A program made the translations under genes and the position numbers. A stretch of 61,352 nucleotides of DNA from Alsobacter ponti (lineage in GTDB: Bacteria > Pseudomonadota > Alphaproteobacteria > Rhizobiales > Beijerinckiaceae): assembly GCF_024294805.1 (NCBI RefSeq), contig NZ_JANCLU010000024.1, positions 1 to 61,352 of the forward strand, given 5' to 3'. Below, piece after piece: positions 38,890 through 49,982 of this stretch. Each line of letters starts with the position of its first letter. Positions within the stretch are counted from its first letter, which is position 1. The notes beneath the pieces are model-generated. The model saw only the letters and a list, made by a program, of their open reading frames with translations. It did no database searches and was not told the DNA's origin.

Positions 38890-40059
38890 ATGAACCCCGT
38901 GAACCCCCATCTGGCCGACACCGGTTCGCCGCCGATCCCCGAGGCCCAGGCCTGGCTGCGCCGCTACGAGGGCGCGCGCGGCCCGCTGCTGGACCTGTCG
39001 CAGGCGGTGCCGGGCTATCCCCCGCACGACGACATGCTGGCCCGGCTCGCCGCGGCGGCGGGCGACGCCGCCTGCGCCGGCTACGGCCCCATCGTCGGCG
39101 ACGCGCAACTGCGCGAGGCCTACGCGGCGCACGTCTCCGAGCTTTACGGGGCGCGCGTGGACGCCGGCGAGGTGGCGATCACCGCCGGCTGCAACCAGGC
39201 GTTCTTCGTGGCGATGATCGCGCTGGCGCGGGCCGGCGACGCTGTGCTGCTGCCCTCGCCCTGGTATTTCAACCACCAGATGACGCTCGCCATGCTCGGC
39301 GTCGAGGCGCGGGCGCTGCCGTGCCGGGCCGAAGCCGGCTTCGTGCCGGACCCGGACGAGGCCGAGCGGCGGATCGACGCGCGCACGCGCGCCATCGTGC
39401 TGGTGACGCCCAACAACCCGACCGGGGCGATCTACCCGCCCCACGTCATCCAGCGCTTCGCCGAACTGTGCCGGCGGCGGGGCCTGTGGCTGGTGCTCGA
39501 CGAAACCTATCGCGACTTCATGCCCGGCGAGGGCGACGTGCCGCACGCCCTCTTCGCCGACCCCGCGTGGCGGGACTCGGTGGTGGGGCTTTACAGCTTC
39601 TCCAAGTCCTACTGCATCCCCGGCCACCGGATCGGGGCGATCACCGCCGGCGCGAAACTCGGCGCCGAGATCGCCAAGGTGCTCGACTGCATGCAGATCT
39701 GCGCCGCGCGGCCGGGACAGGCGGCGCTGGCCTGGGCGATCCCTGCGCTGGCGGAGTGGCGCGAGGCGAACCGCCAGGAGATCGCGGCGCGCGCCGCCGC
39801 CTTCGAGGCCGCCGTGGCGGCCGCGCCCGGCTGGCGGGTGGACTCGGTGGGGGCCTATTTCGCCTATCTGGCGCACCCTTTCCCCGGCCTCGCGGCGTCG
39901 CGCGTCGGCGAGCGCCTCGCGGCCGAGCGCGGCGTGCTCGGCCTGCCGGGCAGCTATTTCGGCCCGGGGCAGGACACGCATCTGCGCATCGCCTTCGCCA
40001 ACGCGGACCGCGCCCGCATCGCGCTGCTGCCGGAACGCCTCGCCGGCTTCGCCGCCTGA
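38890..40059 (+). CDS. PLP-dependent aminotransferase, class I/II
   Basis: The 389-residue enzyme has LLDLSQAVPGYPPHDDML at the N-terminus, VAITAGCNQAFFVAM, VTPNNPTGAIYPP, LDETYRDF and the PLP-binding lysine in YSFSKSYCIPGHRIG. This is a fold-type I aminotransferase related to aspartate-type enzymes; the amino donor cannot be told. ATG 38890 lies 176 bases from the divergent Old Yellow Enzyme gene. An MFS gene follows after 21 bases, suggesting uptake or export of the amino acid or product it handles. Confidence 0.88.
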   Translation: MNPVNPHLADTGSPPIPEAQAWLRRYEGARGPLLDLSQAVPGYPPHDDMLARLAAAAGDAACAGYGPIVGDAQLREAYAAHVSELYGARVDAGEVAITAGCNQAFFVAMIALARAGDAVLLPSPWYFNHQMTLAMLGVEARALPCRAEAGFVPDPDEAERRIDARTRAIVLVTPNNPTGAIYPPHVIQRFAELCRRRGLWLVLDETYRDFMPGEGDVPHALFADPAWRDSVVGLYSFSKSYCIPGHRIGAITAGAKLGAEIAKVLDCMQICAARPGQAALAWAIPALAEWREANRQEIAARAAAFEAAVAAAPGWRVDSVGAYFAYLAHPFPGLAASRVGERLAAERGVLGLPGSYFGPGQDTHLRIAFANADRARIALLPERLAGFAA

Positions 40060-40080
40060 CGCCGGAGTTCCCCCGCCGCG

Positions 40081-41277
40081 ATGACCTATCTCGACTTCCT
40101 CCGACGCCACGGAGCCATGGCGTCGTTCGGCTATTCGATGGCCTTGATGTCGTCGTTCGGGCAGACCTTCTTCATCTCGCTCTCCGGCCCCGACATCCGC
40201 GCCGCCTTCGGGCTCGGCAACGCCGCCTTCGGGAGCCTCTATTCCGCAGCGACGCTGGCCTCGGGCGTGACGATGATCTGGGCCGGCGGCGTGCTGGACC
40301 GGGTCAGCGTCCGGGTCTACGCGACCGCGGCGCTGGCGGGATTGGCCACCGCGGCGCTGTCGCTGTCGCTGGCGGGCAATATCGTCATGCTCGGCCTGTC
40401 GCTGTTCATGCTGCGCGTCTTCGGGCAGGGCATGCTCGGCCACGCCGCGATCACCAGCGCGGCGCGCCTGCCGTCCGGCGTGCGCGGACGGGCGGTCGGC
40501 CTCGCCACGCTGGGCTTTCCGACCGGCGAGGCGATCCTGCCCGGCATCGCGCTGGCGGTGATCGCGTCGCTCGGCTGGACGGTGGCGTGGAAGATGGCCG
40601 CGAGCGTGCTGGCGCTCGCGCTGGCGGCGGTGCTCTGGCTGCGGCCGGACGGCGAGGCCCCGGCGTCCTCCCCGGCGGGGCGGGCCGAGCCGGACGCCAC
40701 GGCCCCGACCCGCCTCTCGATCCTGCGCGACCGCGCCTTCCTCGCCTTCCTGCCGTCCATCGTGGCCCCGCCCGCCATCATGACCGGCTACCTGTTTTAC
40801 CAGCGCCACCTCGCCGAGACGAAGGGCTGGCCGCTGGAACTGATGGCGGCGAGCCTCACCGGCTACGCCCTGGCCTCGGTGGGCTGCGGCGTGCTGATGG
40901 GCTTCGCGGTGGACCGCTTCGGCGGCCTGCGCATGAGCCGCCTCCATTTGGCCGGGCTGTTCGCCTCGTCGCTGATGCTGGCCTTCGTCACCGGCCCGTT
41001 CGCCGCGCTCGCCTTCTTCGCGCTGACCGGCGCGACGGCGGGGGCCAACAACGTGGTCGTGCCGGCGGTGTTGGCCGAGCTCTACGGCACGCGCCACCTC
41101 GGCATGGTGCGGGCGCTGTGCCTGTCGGTGGCGGTGGTGGCCTCGGCCGCCACGCCCATCCTGTTCGGCTTCGCCATCGACGCGGGGGTGACCGTCGAGT
41201 CCATCGGCATCGCCTGCGCCGTCTACCTCGCCGGCGCGTCGGCGCTCAACTGGCTGCTGCCGGGCCTGCGCCGCTGA
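40081..41277 (+). CDS. MFS transporter
   Basis: The 398-residue protein has twelve predicted membrane helices in two halves with a cytoplasmic loop near residues 195-220 (rich in Ala, Pro and Glu). The first half contains WAGGVLDRVSVRVY, the family loop 2-3 motif, and the second contains GFAVDRFGG at the equivalent place. It probably works with the preceding aminotransferase, with which it forms a two-gene unit. The substrate is unknown. Its stop is six bases from the converging ppk2 stop. Confidence 0.85.
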   Translation: MTYLDFLRRHGAMASFGYSMALMSSFGQTFFISLSGPDIRAAFGLGNAAFGSLYSAATLASGVTMIWAGGVLDRVSVRVYATAALAGLATAALSLSLAGNIVMLGLSLFMLRVFGQGMLGHAAITSAARLPSGVRGRAVGLATLGFPTGEAILPGIALAVIASLGWTVAWKMAASVLALALAAVLWLRPDGEAPASSPAGRAEPDATAPTRLSILRDRAFLAFLPSIVAPPAIMTGYLFYQRHLAETKGWPLELMAASLTGYALASVGCGVLMGFAVDRFGGLRMSRLHLAGLFASSLMLAFVTGPFAALAFFALTGATAGANNVVVPAVLAELYGTRHLGMVRALCLSVAVVASAATPILFGFAIDAGVTVESIGIACAVYLAGASALNWLLPGLRR

Positions 41278-41283
41278 GGCCGC

Positions 41284-42087
<804 letters not shown>

Positions 42088-42212
42088 GTCGTGCTCCTCT
42101 GATTGCCGCAGTCCATTCTCCGCGCCCCGGCCCCGCTTGCGCAAGGACAACGCTCGAAAGGACAACGCGCGGCCGGCCTGCCCGGTCGCCGCAGAAGGCG
42201 GCCCGCCCTCGC

Positions 42213-42443
42213 TTACGAGCGTTCGCGCAGCCGGCGGCGGCCGGTCCGCACGCGCGGCGGCAGGGGTTCGAGCTTGGCCTCGGCCAGTCGCCGGGGCAAT
42301 CTGTCCATGATGGCCCGGCGCTCCGCCGGGCTCATCGCGGCCCAGCGGGAAATTTCGTCGATGGTGCGGCCGCACCCGATGCAGAGGCCCGCCGCGCGGT
42401 CCATGACGCAAACCTGGATGCAGGGGCTCTCGGTGATCTCCAT
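42213..42443 (-). CDS. DUF1289 domain protein
   Basis: The 76-residue protein contains SPCIQVCVMDRAAGLCIGCGRTIDEISRWAAMSPAERRAIM, written here in two parts: SPCIQVCVMDRAAGLCIGCG, then RTIDEISRWAAMSPAERRAI. The four cysteines (CxxxC and CxxC) are the hallmark of DUF1289 and probably bind a metal. Function is not established. The Arg-rich C-terminus is typical. ATG 42443 lies 114 bases from the divergent Mfd-like gene. Confidence 0.88.
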   Translation of the reverse strand: MEITESPCIQVCVMDRAAGLCIGCGRTIDEISRWAAMSPAERRAIMDRLPRRLAEAKLEPLPPRVRTGRRRLRERS

Positions 42444-42557
42444 GCCGGCACAGCTAGGCTTGAATCGGCGCGCCGGCAAGTCACCTGCCACGTCACGTCC
42501 GGGCAACCGCGCCCCGCGCAAGGCGTTGTCGGGCGTCCCGCCGCACCGGATCGCCGC

Positions 42558-45500
42558 ATGACCTCCAGGACCCTTCGCGCCGCGCCGCCCGTCCCGCGCG
42601 CCGGCCCCTCCGCGCCCGCCGGCTCGGAAGGGGCGGCGGCCCTCGTCGCTCTGGCGGCGGCGCGCGAACGCGGCGCGGCCGTGTTCGTGGCCCGCGACGA
42701 GCCTCGGGCCGCCGCCGTCGCCGAGATCGCCGCCGCTCTCGATCCGGACGTGGACGTGCACGCGCTGCCCGCGTGGGACTGCCTGCCCTATGACCGCGTG
42801 CCGCCCTCCGCCGGCATCATGGGCCGCCGCCTCGCGGCGCTCGCCGGGCTGGCGCGGACGGGCGGCCCCCGCCTCGCCGTCACCACCGCCGAGGCGCTGG
42901 CCCAGCGCCTGCCCGACCCCGCCGCGCTGCGCGACGCGGCGCTGACGCTGGCGCGAGGGCCGTTCGACGCCGAGGCGCTCGACCGCGCGCTCGCCTCGCG
43001 CGGCTACTGGCGCGACGACCGCGTCGACGAGCCGGGCGAGGTCGCCTGGCGCGGCGAGGTGATCGACCTGTTCCCCTCCGACCGCGCCTCTCCGGTGCGG
43101 CTCGAGATCGACGACGGGCGCATCGCCGGCCTGCGCGTCTACGACGCGGCGACCCAGCGCGGCGTCGGCGAGCTTGGCGACATCGCCGTCTGGCCCGCGA
43201 GCGAGGCGTGGCGGCCGGGACAGGAGAGCCTGCCGGGCCCGTTCGCCGCCCCCGGGCCGCTGGCATCCCCCTTCGACCTGCTGGCCGGCTTCGCCGCCGT
43301 GGCGGATCCGGGCGCGCGGGAGCGCATCGAAGCGTTCCTGGCGCTCGCCGCCGAAGCGTGGGAGACGCGTCGGCGCTTCGGCCCGCGCGAGGCGCAGGGG
43401 CTGGCCGAGCCGTCCGCGCTCTATCTCACGCTGGACGCGTGGCGGGACGGCTTCGCGGCGCTGTCGCCCGTCGAGCTGGCCGAGGCGGAGGAGAACGACG
43501 CGCCGCGCTTCTCCGCCGCGCCGGACCCGGCGGCCGCCCTGCACGAGTTCGCCGCCGCCGAGCGAAAGGCCGGCCGCCGCGTCGTCCTTGCCGCGCCGGA
43601 CGAGGCCGGGCTGCGGCGGCTGGCCCGCGCCGCCGGCCTCGGCGCGCCGGCGCGGGCCTCGTCATGGCGCGACGTCGCGAAGCTGCCGAAGGGTGCGGCG
43701 GCTTCCCTCGTGCTGCCGTCGACGAGCGGCTTTCGCGCGCCGGAAGGCGACGCCGTCGTCGTCACCGCCGCCGACCTCCACGGGGCCGACGCCGGCGCGC
43801 CGGCCGGCCGTGCGGCCGACGCCTTCCTCGGCGACGAGGCCTTCCGGCCCGGCGACGTCGTGGTCCACCGCGACCACGGGCTATGCGTGCTGGAGGGGCT
43901 GGAGACGGTCGAGGCGGGCGAGGCCGGCGCGACCGAGACGATCCGCCTGCGCTTCGCCGGCGACGAGGCGCTGATGCTGCCGGTGGCGCAGGCCGGTGCG
44001 CTGTGGCGCTACGGCTCCGCCGAGGCCGACGTGGCGCTCGACGCGCTCAACGCGCGCGCCTGGCTGCGCCGGCGCGGCGAGGTGGAGGCGGAGCTGGCCG
44101 AGACGGCCCGGCGTCTGGCCGAGCTGGCCCGCCGGCGCGCCACGGAAACGGCCGCGCCGCTGGCCGCGCCCGCCGACCGGCTGGCGCGCTTCGCCGCGCG
44201 CTTCCCCTGGCGCGAGACGCGCGACCAGGCGCGCGCCATCGCCGACGCGTTGCGCGACCTCGCCGGCAACCGGCGCACCGAGCGGCTGGTGTGCGGCGAT
44301 GTCGGCTTCGGCAAGACGGAGGTGGCGCTGCGCGCCGCCGCCGCCTGCGTGTTCGCCGGGCGGCAGGTCGCCATCGCCGCCCCCACCACCGTGCTCGCCC
44401 GCCAGCACGTCGAGACCTTCCGCCGCCGCTTCGCCGGCTTCGGCGTCGAGGTGCGCGAGCTGTCGCGCTTCGTCGCCGCGGCCGAGGCGCGCGCCGTCAA
44501 GGCGGGGCTGCGCGACGGCTCGGTGCGCATCGTCATCGGCACGCACGCGCTGGCCGGCAAGGGCGTGGCGTTCCGCGAGCTGGGGCTGGTCGTCATCGAC
44601 GAGGAGCAGCGCTTCGGTGAGGCGCACAAGGCGAAGATCCGCGCGCTCGGGCAAGACGCGCACGTGCTGGCGCTGACGGCAACGCCGATCCCGCGCACGC
44701 TGCAGGCCTCGCTCGCCGGGCTCATCGACCTCAGCGTCATCGCCACGCCGCCCGCCCCGCGCCGGCCGGTGCGCACCGCCCTGCTGCCCTACGCGCCGTC
44801 GGTGGTGCGCGAGGAGCTGCTGCGCGAGCGCCGGCGCGGCGGCCAGAGCTTCGTCGTCTGCCCGCGCGTCGAGGACATGGCGCCGTGGACGCGGCGGCTC
44901 GCCGAGATCGCGCCGGAGCTCGAGATCCTGACCGCCCATGGCGGCATGAAGCCCACCGACATCGACGACGCCATGCTGCGTTTCGCCGACGGGCGCGGCG
45001 ACGTGCTGCTGGCCACCAACATCGTCGAGAGCGGGCTCGACGTGCCCAACGCGAACACCATGATCGTGTGGCGGCCGGACCGCTTCGGCCTGGCGCAGCT
45101 CCACCAATTGCGCGGACGCGTCGGGCGCGGCCGTGCGCGCGGCTCCTGCCTGCTGCTGACCGACCCCGACCGCCGCCTCGCCGCGCCGACGCGTCGGCGG
45201 CTGGAGACGCTGGCGGCGCTCGACCGGCCGGGCGCGGGCTTCGCCATCAGCGCGCGCGACCTCGACCAGCGCGGCGCGGGCGACCTGCTCGGGGCCGACC
45301 AGAGCGGGCACCTGCGGCTGGTCGGCGCGGGGCTGGCCCAGCACCTGCTGGAGCGCGCGCTGGCCGCCGCGCGCGGCGAAACGCCGCCGGAGGAGTGGAC
45401 GCCGGAGATCGAGCTGGGCTGCGCCGCCGCCATTCCGCCGGAATACATCCCCGAGCCCGAGCCGCGGCTCAACCTCTACCGCCGCATCGCGCTTGCGGGC

Positions 45501-45818
45501 TCGGCGCGCGAGGTCGCCGGGCTGGCGGAGGAGATCGAGGACCGCTTCGGCGACCGGCCGAAGGCGCTCGACCGGCTGCTCGTGCTGGCGCGGCTCGCCG
45601 TCGAGTGCCGGGCGCTCGGCGTGGCGCGGCTCGACGGCGGCCCGCAGGGGCTGGCCGCGAGCTTCCGGCCCGGCTCGGAGCCGGCCGCGCCGCCGCACCT
45701 CGACCCGCCCTGCGCCTGGCGCGAGGGACGGCTGGTGTGGCCGACGCCGACGCGCACGCCGGCCGAGCGGCTGCGCGCCGCCGCCGCCTTCCTGCGCGCT
45801 TGCGCCGGGGCCGGCTGA
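42558..45818 (+). CDS. Mfd-like superfamily 2 helicase (transcription-repair coupling factor type)
   Basis: The 1086-residue protein follows the Mfd layout. Residues 1 to about 330 form a UvrB-like module ([20 protein letters not shown] and [20 protein letters not shown]). A CarD-type RNA polymerase interaction domain starts near 430 ([20 protein letters not shown]). The translocase core follows, with Walker [14 protein letters not shown], Walker [30 protein letters not shown] and [15 protein letters not shown]-terminal TRCF domain ([19 protein letters not shown]) ends it. Mfd removes stalled polymerase and recruits UvrA. The protein is slightly short and some polymerase-domain blocks are divergent. 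Alphaproteobacteria often have a second Mfd-like helicase, and this gene lacks the usual sdhE-type neighbour, so it may be the paralogue. Confidence 0.85.
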   Translation: MTSRTLRAAPPVPRAGPSAPAGSEGAAALVALAAARERGAAVFVARDEPRAAAVAEIAAALDPDVDVHALPAWDCLPYDRVPPSAGIMGRRLAALAGLARTGGPRLAVTTAEALAQRLPDPAALRDAALTLARGPFDAEALDRALASRGYWRDDRVDEPGEVAWRGEVIDLFPSDRASPVRLEIDDGRIAGLRVYDAATQRGVGELGDIAVWPASEAWRPGQESLPGPFAAPGPLASPFDLLAGFAAVADPGARERIEAFLALAAEAWETRRRFGPREAQGLAEPSALYLTLDAWRDGFAALSPVELAEAEENDAPRFSAAPDPAAALHEFAAAERKAGRRVVLAAPDEAGLRRLARAAGLGAPARASSWRDVAKLPKGAAASLVLPSTSGFRAPEGDAVVVTAADLHGADAGAPAGRAADAFLGDEAFRPGDVVVHRDHGLCVLEGLETVEAGEAGATETIRLRFAGDEALMLPVAQAGALWRYGSAEADVALDALNARAWLRRRGEVEAELAETARRLAELARRRATETAAPLAAPADRLARFAARFPWRETRDQARAIADALRDLAGNRRTERLVCGDVGFGKTEVALRAAAACVFAGRQVAIAAPTTVLARQHVETFRRRFAGFGVEVRELSRFVAAAEARAVKAGLRDGSVRIVIGTHALAGKGVAFRELGLVVIDEEQRFGEAHKAKIRALGQDAHVLALTATPIPRTLQASLAGLIDLSVIATPPAPRRPVRTALLPYAPSVVREELLRERRRGGQSFVVCPRVEDMAPWTRRLAEIAPELEILTAHGGMKPTDIDDAMLRFADGRGDVLLATNIVESGLDVPNANTMIVWRPDRFGLAQLHQLRGRVGRGRARGSCLLLTDPDRRLAAPTRRRLETLAALDRPGAGFAISARDLDQRGAGDLLGADQSGHLRLVGAGLAQHLLERALAAARGETPPEEWTPEIELGCAAAIPPEYIPEPEPRLNLYRRIALAGSAREVAGLAEEIEDRFGDRPKALDRLLVLARLAVECRALGVARLDGGPQGLAASFRPGSEPAAPPHLDPPCAWREGRLVWPTPTRTPAERLRAAAAFLRACAGAG

Positions 45819-45859
45819 TAGCTAGCTGAGGTCGACGAAACGCCTCCGGGACGCCCGCC

Positions 45860-46681
45860 ATGCCGCACCAGCCCCACCGCACGCCCATCGCCGTCACCAT
45901 CGCCGGCTCGGATTCGGGCGGCGGCGCTGGCATCCAGGCCGATTTGAAAACCTTCTCGGCGCTGGGCGTCTACGGCGCGACGGTGATCACCGCGCTGACG
46001 GCGCAGAACACGCTGGGCGTGCAGGCGATCCAGGACGTGCCGGTGAGCTTCATCAAGGCGCAGATGGATTCGGTGTTCTCGGACTTCGACGTGAGCGCGG
46101 TGAAGATCGGCATGCTGGCCAACGCCCGCGTCATCGAGGCGGTGGCGGCGGGGCTCGACCGCCACAACGTCGAGACGGTGGTGCTGGACCCGGTGATGGT
46201 CGCGACGAGCGGCGACAGGCTGCTCGTGTCGGACGCCGTGGCGGCGCTGCGCGACGTGCTCGTTCCGCGTTGCCTGCTGATCACGCCCAACCTGCCCGAG
46301 GCGGCGGCGCTGCTCGACGAGCCGGTCGCCACCGACGAGGCCGCCATGCGCCGCCAGGGCGAGGCGCTGCTGGCGCGCGGCGCGAGGCGCGTGCTGATGA
46401 AGGGCGGCCACGCCGAGGGGCCGGCCAGCGTCGACCTGCTGGTGACGCCCGAGGGCGTCGAGCGGCTGGAGGCGAAGCGCATCGCCACCCGCAACACGCA
46501 CGGCACGGGCTGCACGCTGTCGGCCGCCATCGCGGCCGGGCTGGCGCGCGGGCTGGAACTGCCGCGCGCCGTGCGCGAGGCGAAGACCTACCTCACCGGC
46601 GCGCTCGCCGCCGCCGACCGGCTGACGATCGGACGGGGCCACGGCCCCGTCCACCACTTCCACCGGCTGTGGAAGGCCTGA
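45860..46681 (+). CDS. thiD: Hydroxymethylpyrimidine/phosphomethylpyrimidine kinase
   Basis: The 273-residue ribokinase-fold enzyme has [20 protein letters not shown], the pyrimidine-binding block [39 protein letters not shown] and the catalytic region [20 protein letters not shown]. It phosphorylates HMP twice for thiamin synthesis. It ends one base before the converging thiY stop, so thiD sits beside the HMP-type transporter. No riboswitch precedes thiD itself. Confidence 0.95.
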   Translation: MPHQPHRTPIAVTIAGSDSGGGAGIQADLKTFSALGVYGATVITALTAQNTLGVQAIQDVPVSFIKAQMDSVFSDFDVSAVKIGMLANARVIEAVAAGLDRHNVETVVLDPVMVATSGDRLLVSDAVAALRDVLVPRCLLITPNLPEAAALLDEPVATDEAAMRRQGEALLARGARRVLMKGGHAEGPASVDLLVTPEGVERLEAKRIATRNTHGTGCTLSAAIAAGLARGLELPRAVREAKTYLTGALAAADRLTIGRGHGPVHHFHRLWKA

Positions 46682-46682
46682 C

Positions 46683-47621
46683 TCAGCGGCGCACCGCGTA
46701 GCGCTCCACCGGCTCGATCGTGTCGATCAGGCCGCGCGCCTTCATGAACTCGGCGAAGCGGGCGTAGCGCGCGCCGTCGAGCGCGGCGGGGCTGGCGGCC
46801 AGCCGCGGCAGCGTGTCGGTCCAGGCCTGCCGGTTGAGCGCGTCGTCCGACTTCGGGTTGGCCTTGGCGAAGAGCGCCCACGCCTCGCGCGGGTTGTTCA
46901 GCGTCCATAGCGTCGCCTGCTCCACGGCGTCGAGGAAGCGGCGCACGCGCGCGTCGCCGGCGAGGTCCTGGCGCACCACGTAGATCAGCTCGTCATAGGG
47001 CGGCACGCCGTTCTCCTCCGGGTAGAAGGCGCGGCCGGGCCTGCCGGCCTGCGACAGCTCGGTGAGGTCGAAATTGCGGAACGAGCCGATCACCGCGTCG
47101 ACCTGCCCGCCGAGCAGGGCCGGGTTCAGCGCGAAGTTGACGTTGACGAGCTTCACGTCCGAAAGCTTCAGCCCCGCCTGCTCCAGCATCGCGCCGAGCA
47201 GCGCCTCCTCGAAGCCGGCGACGGAGTAGCCGACGGTGCGGCCCTTGAGGTCGGCGAGGCTCTTCACAGGCCCGTCGGCGAGCACGACGAGGCTGTTGAG
47301 CGGCGTCGCCACCGCCGCGCCGATGCGCACCAGCGGCAGGCCTTCCTTCACCTGCTGGTACAGGTTCGGCTGGTAGGTGACGGCGATGTCGCCCTGCCCG
47401 GCCGCCACGAGGCGCGGCGGCGCGGAGGGGTCGGCCGGCTCGACCAGCGTCACGTCGAGCCCCGCCTTGGCGAAGAAGCCCTTTTCCCGGGCGATCACGA
47501 GGGCGGCGTGGTCCGGGTTCACGAACCAGTCGAGCAGCACGGTGAGCTTGTCCTGCGCGGCGGCGGGCGTCGCGGCGAGCGCGGCGGCTATCAGGGCGGC
47601 TGCGAGACGGGGGAGGCGCAT
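46683..47621 (-). CDS. thiY: Pyrimidine thiamin-precursor ABC transporter, binding protein (ThiY-like)
   Basis: The 312-residue periplasmic protein has a Sec signal ending ATPAAAQD and then LTVLLDWFVNPDHAALVIAR, GLDVTLVEPADPSAPPRLVA, VTYQPNLYQQV and LKGRTVGYSVAGFEEALLG. This is the NMT1/THI5-like fold of ThiY, which binds formylaminopyrimidine or HMP-type thiamin precursors. It is second in a riboswitch-controlled unit, 11 bases after the permease gene. No ATPase gene (thiZ) follows. Confidence 0.9.
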   Translation of the reverse strand: MRLPRLAAALIAAALAATPAAAQDKLTVLLDWFVNPDHAALVIAREKGFFAKAGLDVTLVEPADPSAPPRLVAAGQGDIAVTYQPNLYQQVKEGLPLVRIGAAVATPLNSLVVLADGPVKSLADLKGRTVGYSVAGFEEALLGAMLEQAGLKLSDVKLVNVNFALNPALLGGQVDAVIGSFRNFDLTELSQAGRPGRAFYPEENGVPPYDELIYVVRQDLAGDARVRRFLDAVEQATLWTLNNPREAWALFAKANPKSDDALNRQAWTDTLPRLAASPAALDGARYARFAEFMKARGLIDTIEPVERYAVRR

Positions 47622-47632
47622 AACGTGTCCTT

Positions 47633-48496
47633 TCAGCGGGAGAGCGTGTCGGGGGCCCAGCGGACCAGCCGGCGCGTCGCGGCGTCGACGGCGGCCCACA
47701 GGGCGATGGAGATCAGCGCCAGCACGACGAGCGCGGCGAACACCGTGTCCGTCTGCATGCGCGCGTTGGCGTGGAGGATGAGCAGGCCGAGGCCGGACGA
47801 GGCCCCGACCCATTCGCCGACGATGGCTCCGATGGGCGCCACCGCCGCGGCGATGCGCAGCCCGGCGGCGAGGCTCGGCAGGGCCGAGGGCGCGCGCACC
47901 AGCCACAACAACTGCGCCGGCGTCGCGCTGTAGAGCCGCGCCAGGTCGACGAGGCCGGGCGGCGTGCGGCGCAGCCCCTCGAGGAAGCTCGTGGCGACGG
48001 GGAAGAAGATGATGAGGCTCGACATCGCCACCTTGGAGCCGATGCCGAAGCCGAACCACACCACCAGCAGCGGCGCGATGGCGAACACCGGCAGGGCCTG
48101 GCTCGCCACCAGCGCCGGGCCGACGGCGCGCTCCACCAGCGGCCAGCGCGCCATGGCGAGCCCGGCCGCCACGCCGACCAGCCCGCCGACCGCCAGCCCG
48201 CAGACGATCTCGCCCAAGGTCACCGCCGCCTCGGGCAGGATGACGTCGGCGCGCGTGACGAGCACGGTAAGCACGCGGGAGGGCGCGGGCAGCACCCAGG
48301 CGGGCACGGCGAGGAGGCGCGTCGCCGCCTCCCACAGCGCCAGCAGGACGAGGCCGGCCAGCGGCCCGGCGAATCCGCGCCGCGCGCGGGGGCGAGCGCT
48401 GGACGGACTGCCGGCGGGCGGGCGCGCGGCAGGCGCGCGGCTCGCGTTCGAAACGACAGGTGCGGGGTTTGGCCCTGCGGGCCGGAGCGGACTCAT
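47633..48496 (-). CDS. thiX: Pyrimidine thiamin-precursor ABC transporter, permease (ThiX-like)
   Basis: The 287-residue permease has about six helices after a polar Pro/Ala/Arg-rich N-terminus of about 40 residues. The transport loop is FLEGLRRTPPGLVDLARLYS, with SATPAQLLWLVRAPSALPSL following, as in the SsuC/ThiX group. It carries ThiY-bound pyrimidine across the membrane. ATG 48496 lies seven bases after the conserved end of a TPP riboswitch, whose last segment supplies the Shine-Dalgarno sequence. A typical partner ATPase is missing nearby. Confidence 0.9.
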   Translation of the reverse strand: MSPLRPAGPNPAPVVSNASRAPAARPPAGSPSSARPRARRGFAGPLAGLVLLALWEAATRLLAVPAWVLPAPSRVLTVLVTRADVILPEAAVTLGEIVCGLAVGGLVGVAAGLAMARWPLVERAVGPALVASQALPVFAIAPLLVVWFGFGIGSKVAMSSLIIFFPVATSFLEGLRRTPPGLVDLARLYSATPAQLLWLVRAPSALPSLAAGLRIAAAVAPIGAIVGEWVGASSGLGLLILHANARMQTDTVFAALVVLALISIALWAAVDAATRRLVRWAPDTLSR

Positions 48497-48502
48497 CGCG
48501 CG

Positions 48503-48587
48503 TTCCCTTCGCCGGTACGAGCCGGATCAGGTTCGACGGGTTGGCCTCGCGGCCTCTCAGCGACGCCCGAAGGCGCCGCACCCCGAC
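48503..48587 (-). promoter_or_regulatory. TPP riboswitch (THI element) upstream of thiXY
   Basis: Read on the minus strand, the region contains the conserved blocks in order: TCGGGGTGCGG, GCTGAGAGG, ACCCGTCGAACCTGATCC and TACCGGCGAAGGGAA. These are the TPP-binding elements, including the invariant CTGAGA and CCTGATC. The terminal AAGGGAA lies seven bases before the thiX ATG and doubles as its ribosome binding site, so TPP binding should block translation. No terminator hairpin with T run is seen, supporting translational control. Confidence 0.95.
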
Positions 48588-48757
48588 ACGGAGAATGGCC
48601 CTGTGTAGCGCGCGGCGGCCCCAAGTGGCAAGTGCGGGGCGCTCAAGGCTGCCGCGCATTGACAGGCGCGCGCGGCGACCCGAAACCTTCGTCCCGGCCG
48701 GCGGGCGCGCCGGACGCGACCGGCCCGCGAGCGGCCGCTCCACGAGGTTTCCCCGCG

Positions 48758-49948
48758 ATGGCCGCGCGCGACACGGTTTTCCTCCTGACCCTCGGGCTCG
48801 CCTGCTTCGCGAGTTCGCTCGGCGCGCGCGTCACCGACCCGATGGTGCCCTCCATCGCCGCCGAGTTCGCCGCCCCGGTCACCACGGTGGCGCTGCTGTC
48901 GACCAGCTACGCGCTGCCCTACGGCCTTTGCCAGCCCATCCTCGGCCCGCTCGGCGACACGTTCGGCAAGTCGGCGGTGCTGAAGGTGTGCGTCGCGCTG
49001 ATGGCGCTGATGATCGGGCTCGGCGCGGTGGCCGGGTCGCTGAACCTGCTGTTCGCCAGCCGCGTCGCGGCCGGCATCGCCGCCGGCGGCGTCATCCCGC
49101 TGGCGCTCGCCATGCTGGGCGACCGGTTCGCGCTCGACCGCCGGCAGATCGCCATCGGCCGGCTGATGGCCGTCACGCTGATCGGCCAGATCGCCGGCGT
49201 CACCACGGCGGGCGTGCTCGCCGACGCGGCGGGATGGCGCGTCGCCATCGGCGTCACCGCCGGCATCGCCGGGGCGGCGGCGCTCGGCACGGTGCTGCTG
49301 CTGCCGCGCAACGGCCCGGAAACGCGCCCGCGCTTCGACCTCGGCACGACGTTCGGGCGCTACGGCATCATCTTCCGCAACCCGCGCGCCTATATCTGCT
49401 ACGGCGGCGTGTTCGCCGAGGGCCTGTCGATCTACGGCGTGCTGCCCTACATCGCCGAGATGCTGCGCAGCCAAAGCGCGGGCGGCCCGTCGGAGGCGGG
49501 GTTCATCATCGCCGGCATCGGCGTCGGCGGCATCCTGTTCTCGGTGCTGGCGGGGCGCATCCTCGGGACCATCGGCCCGTTCGGCGCGATGCGGCTCGGC
49601 GGCGTGCTCGTCGGCCTCGGGCTGGCCGGGTTCGGCTTCGCCGCGAACTGGCGCGTCGGCATGGCCTGCTTCACCGCCATCGGCCTCGGCTTCTTCATGC
49701 TGCACAGCACGCTGCAGAACCGCGCCACCGAGCTCGCGCCCACGGCCCGCGGCTCGGCGGTGGCGCTGCACGCCTTCTTCTTCTTTTCGGGACAGGCGAT
49801 CGCGCCGGCGCTGTTCGGCCCGGCCTATCACCGCTTCGGCGCGGCGCCCTCGCTGTTCGCCTGCGCGCTGGCCATGGCCGCGACGGGCTTCGTCGCCGCC
49901 TGGCTCCTCCACGGCGTCGACCGCCGCGAAGCCGAACGCGCCGCGTGA
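48758..49948 (+). CDS. MFS transporter (DHA1-like)
   Basis: The 396-residue protein has twelve predicted helices. The motif GPLGDTFGKSAVLKVCV in loop 2-3 and RVAAGIAAGGVIPLALAMLG in helix 4 are typical of drug:proton antiporter-like MFS proteins. ATG 48758 follows CACGAGGTTTCCCCGCG. The gene is divergent from thiX and not clearly linked to it. Substrate unknown. The intergenic repeat element follows 34 bases after its stop. Confidence 0.85.
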   Translation: MAARDTVFLLTLGLACFASSLGARVTDPMVPSIAAEFAAPVTTVALLSTSYALPYGLCQPILGPLGDTFGKSAVLKVCVALMALMIGLGAVAGSLNLLFASRVAAGIAAGGVIPLALAMLGDRFALDRRQIAIGRLMAVTLIGQIAGVTTAGVLADAAGWRVAIGVTAGIAGAAALGTVLLLPRNGPETRPRFDLGTTFGRYGIIFRNPRAYICYGGVFAEGLSIYGVLPYIAEMLRSQSAGGPSEAGFIIAGIGVGGILFSVLAGRILGTIGPFGAMRLGGVLVGLGLAGFGFAANWRVGMACFTAIGLGFFMLHSTLQNRATELAPTARGSAVALHAFFFFSGQAIAPALFGPAYHRFGAAPSLFACALAMAATGFVAAWLLHGVDRREAERAA

Positions 49949-49982
49949 GATTAATGGGCGGGCCTCCCGCCCGCCCCCCGTT

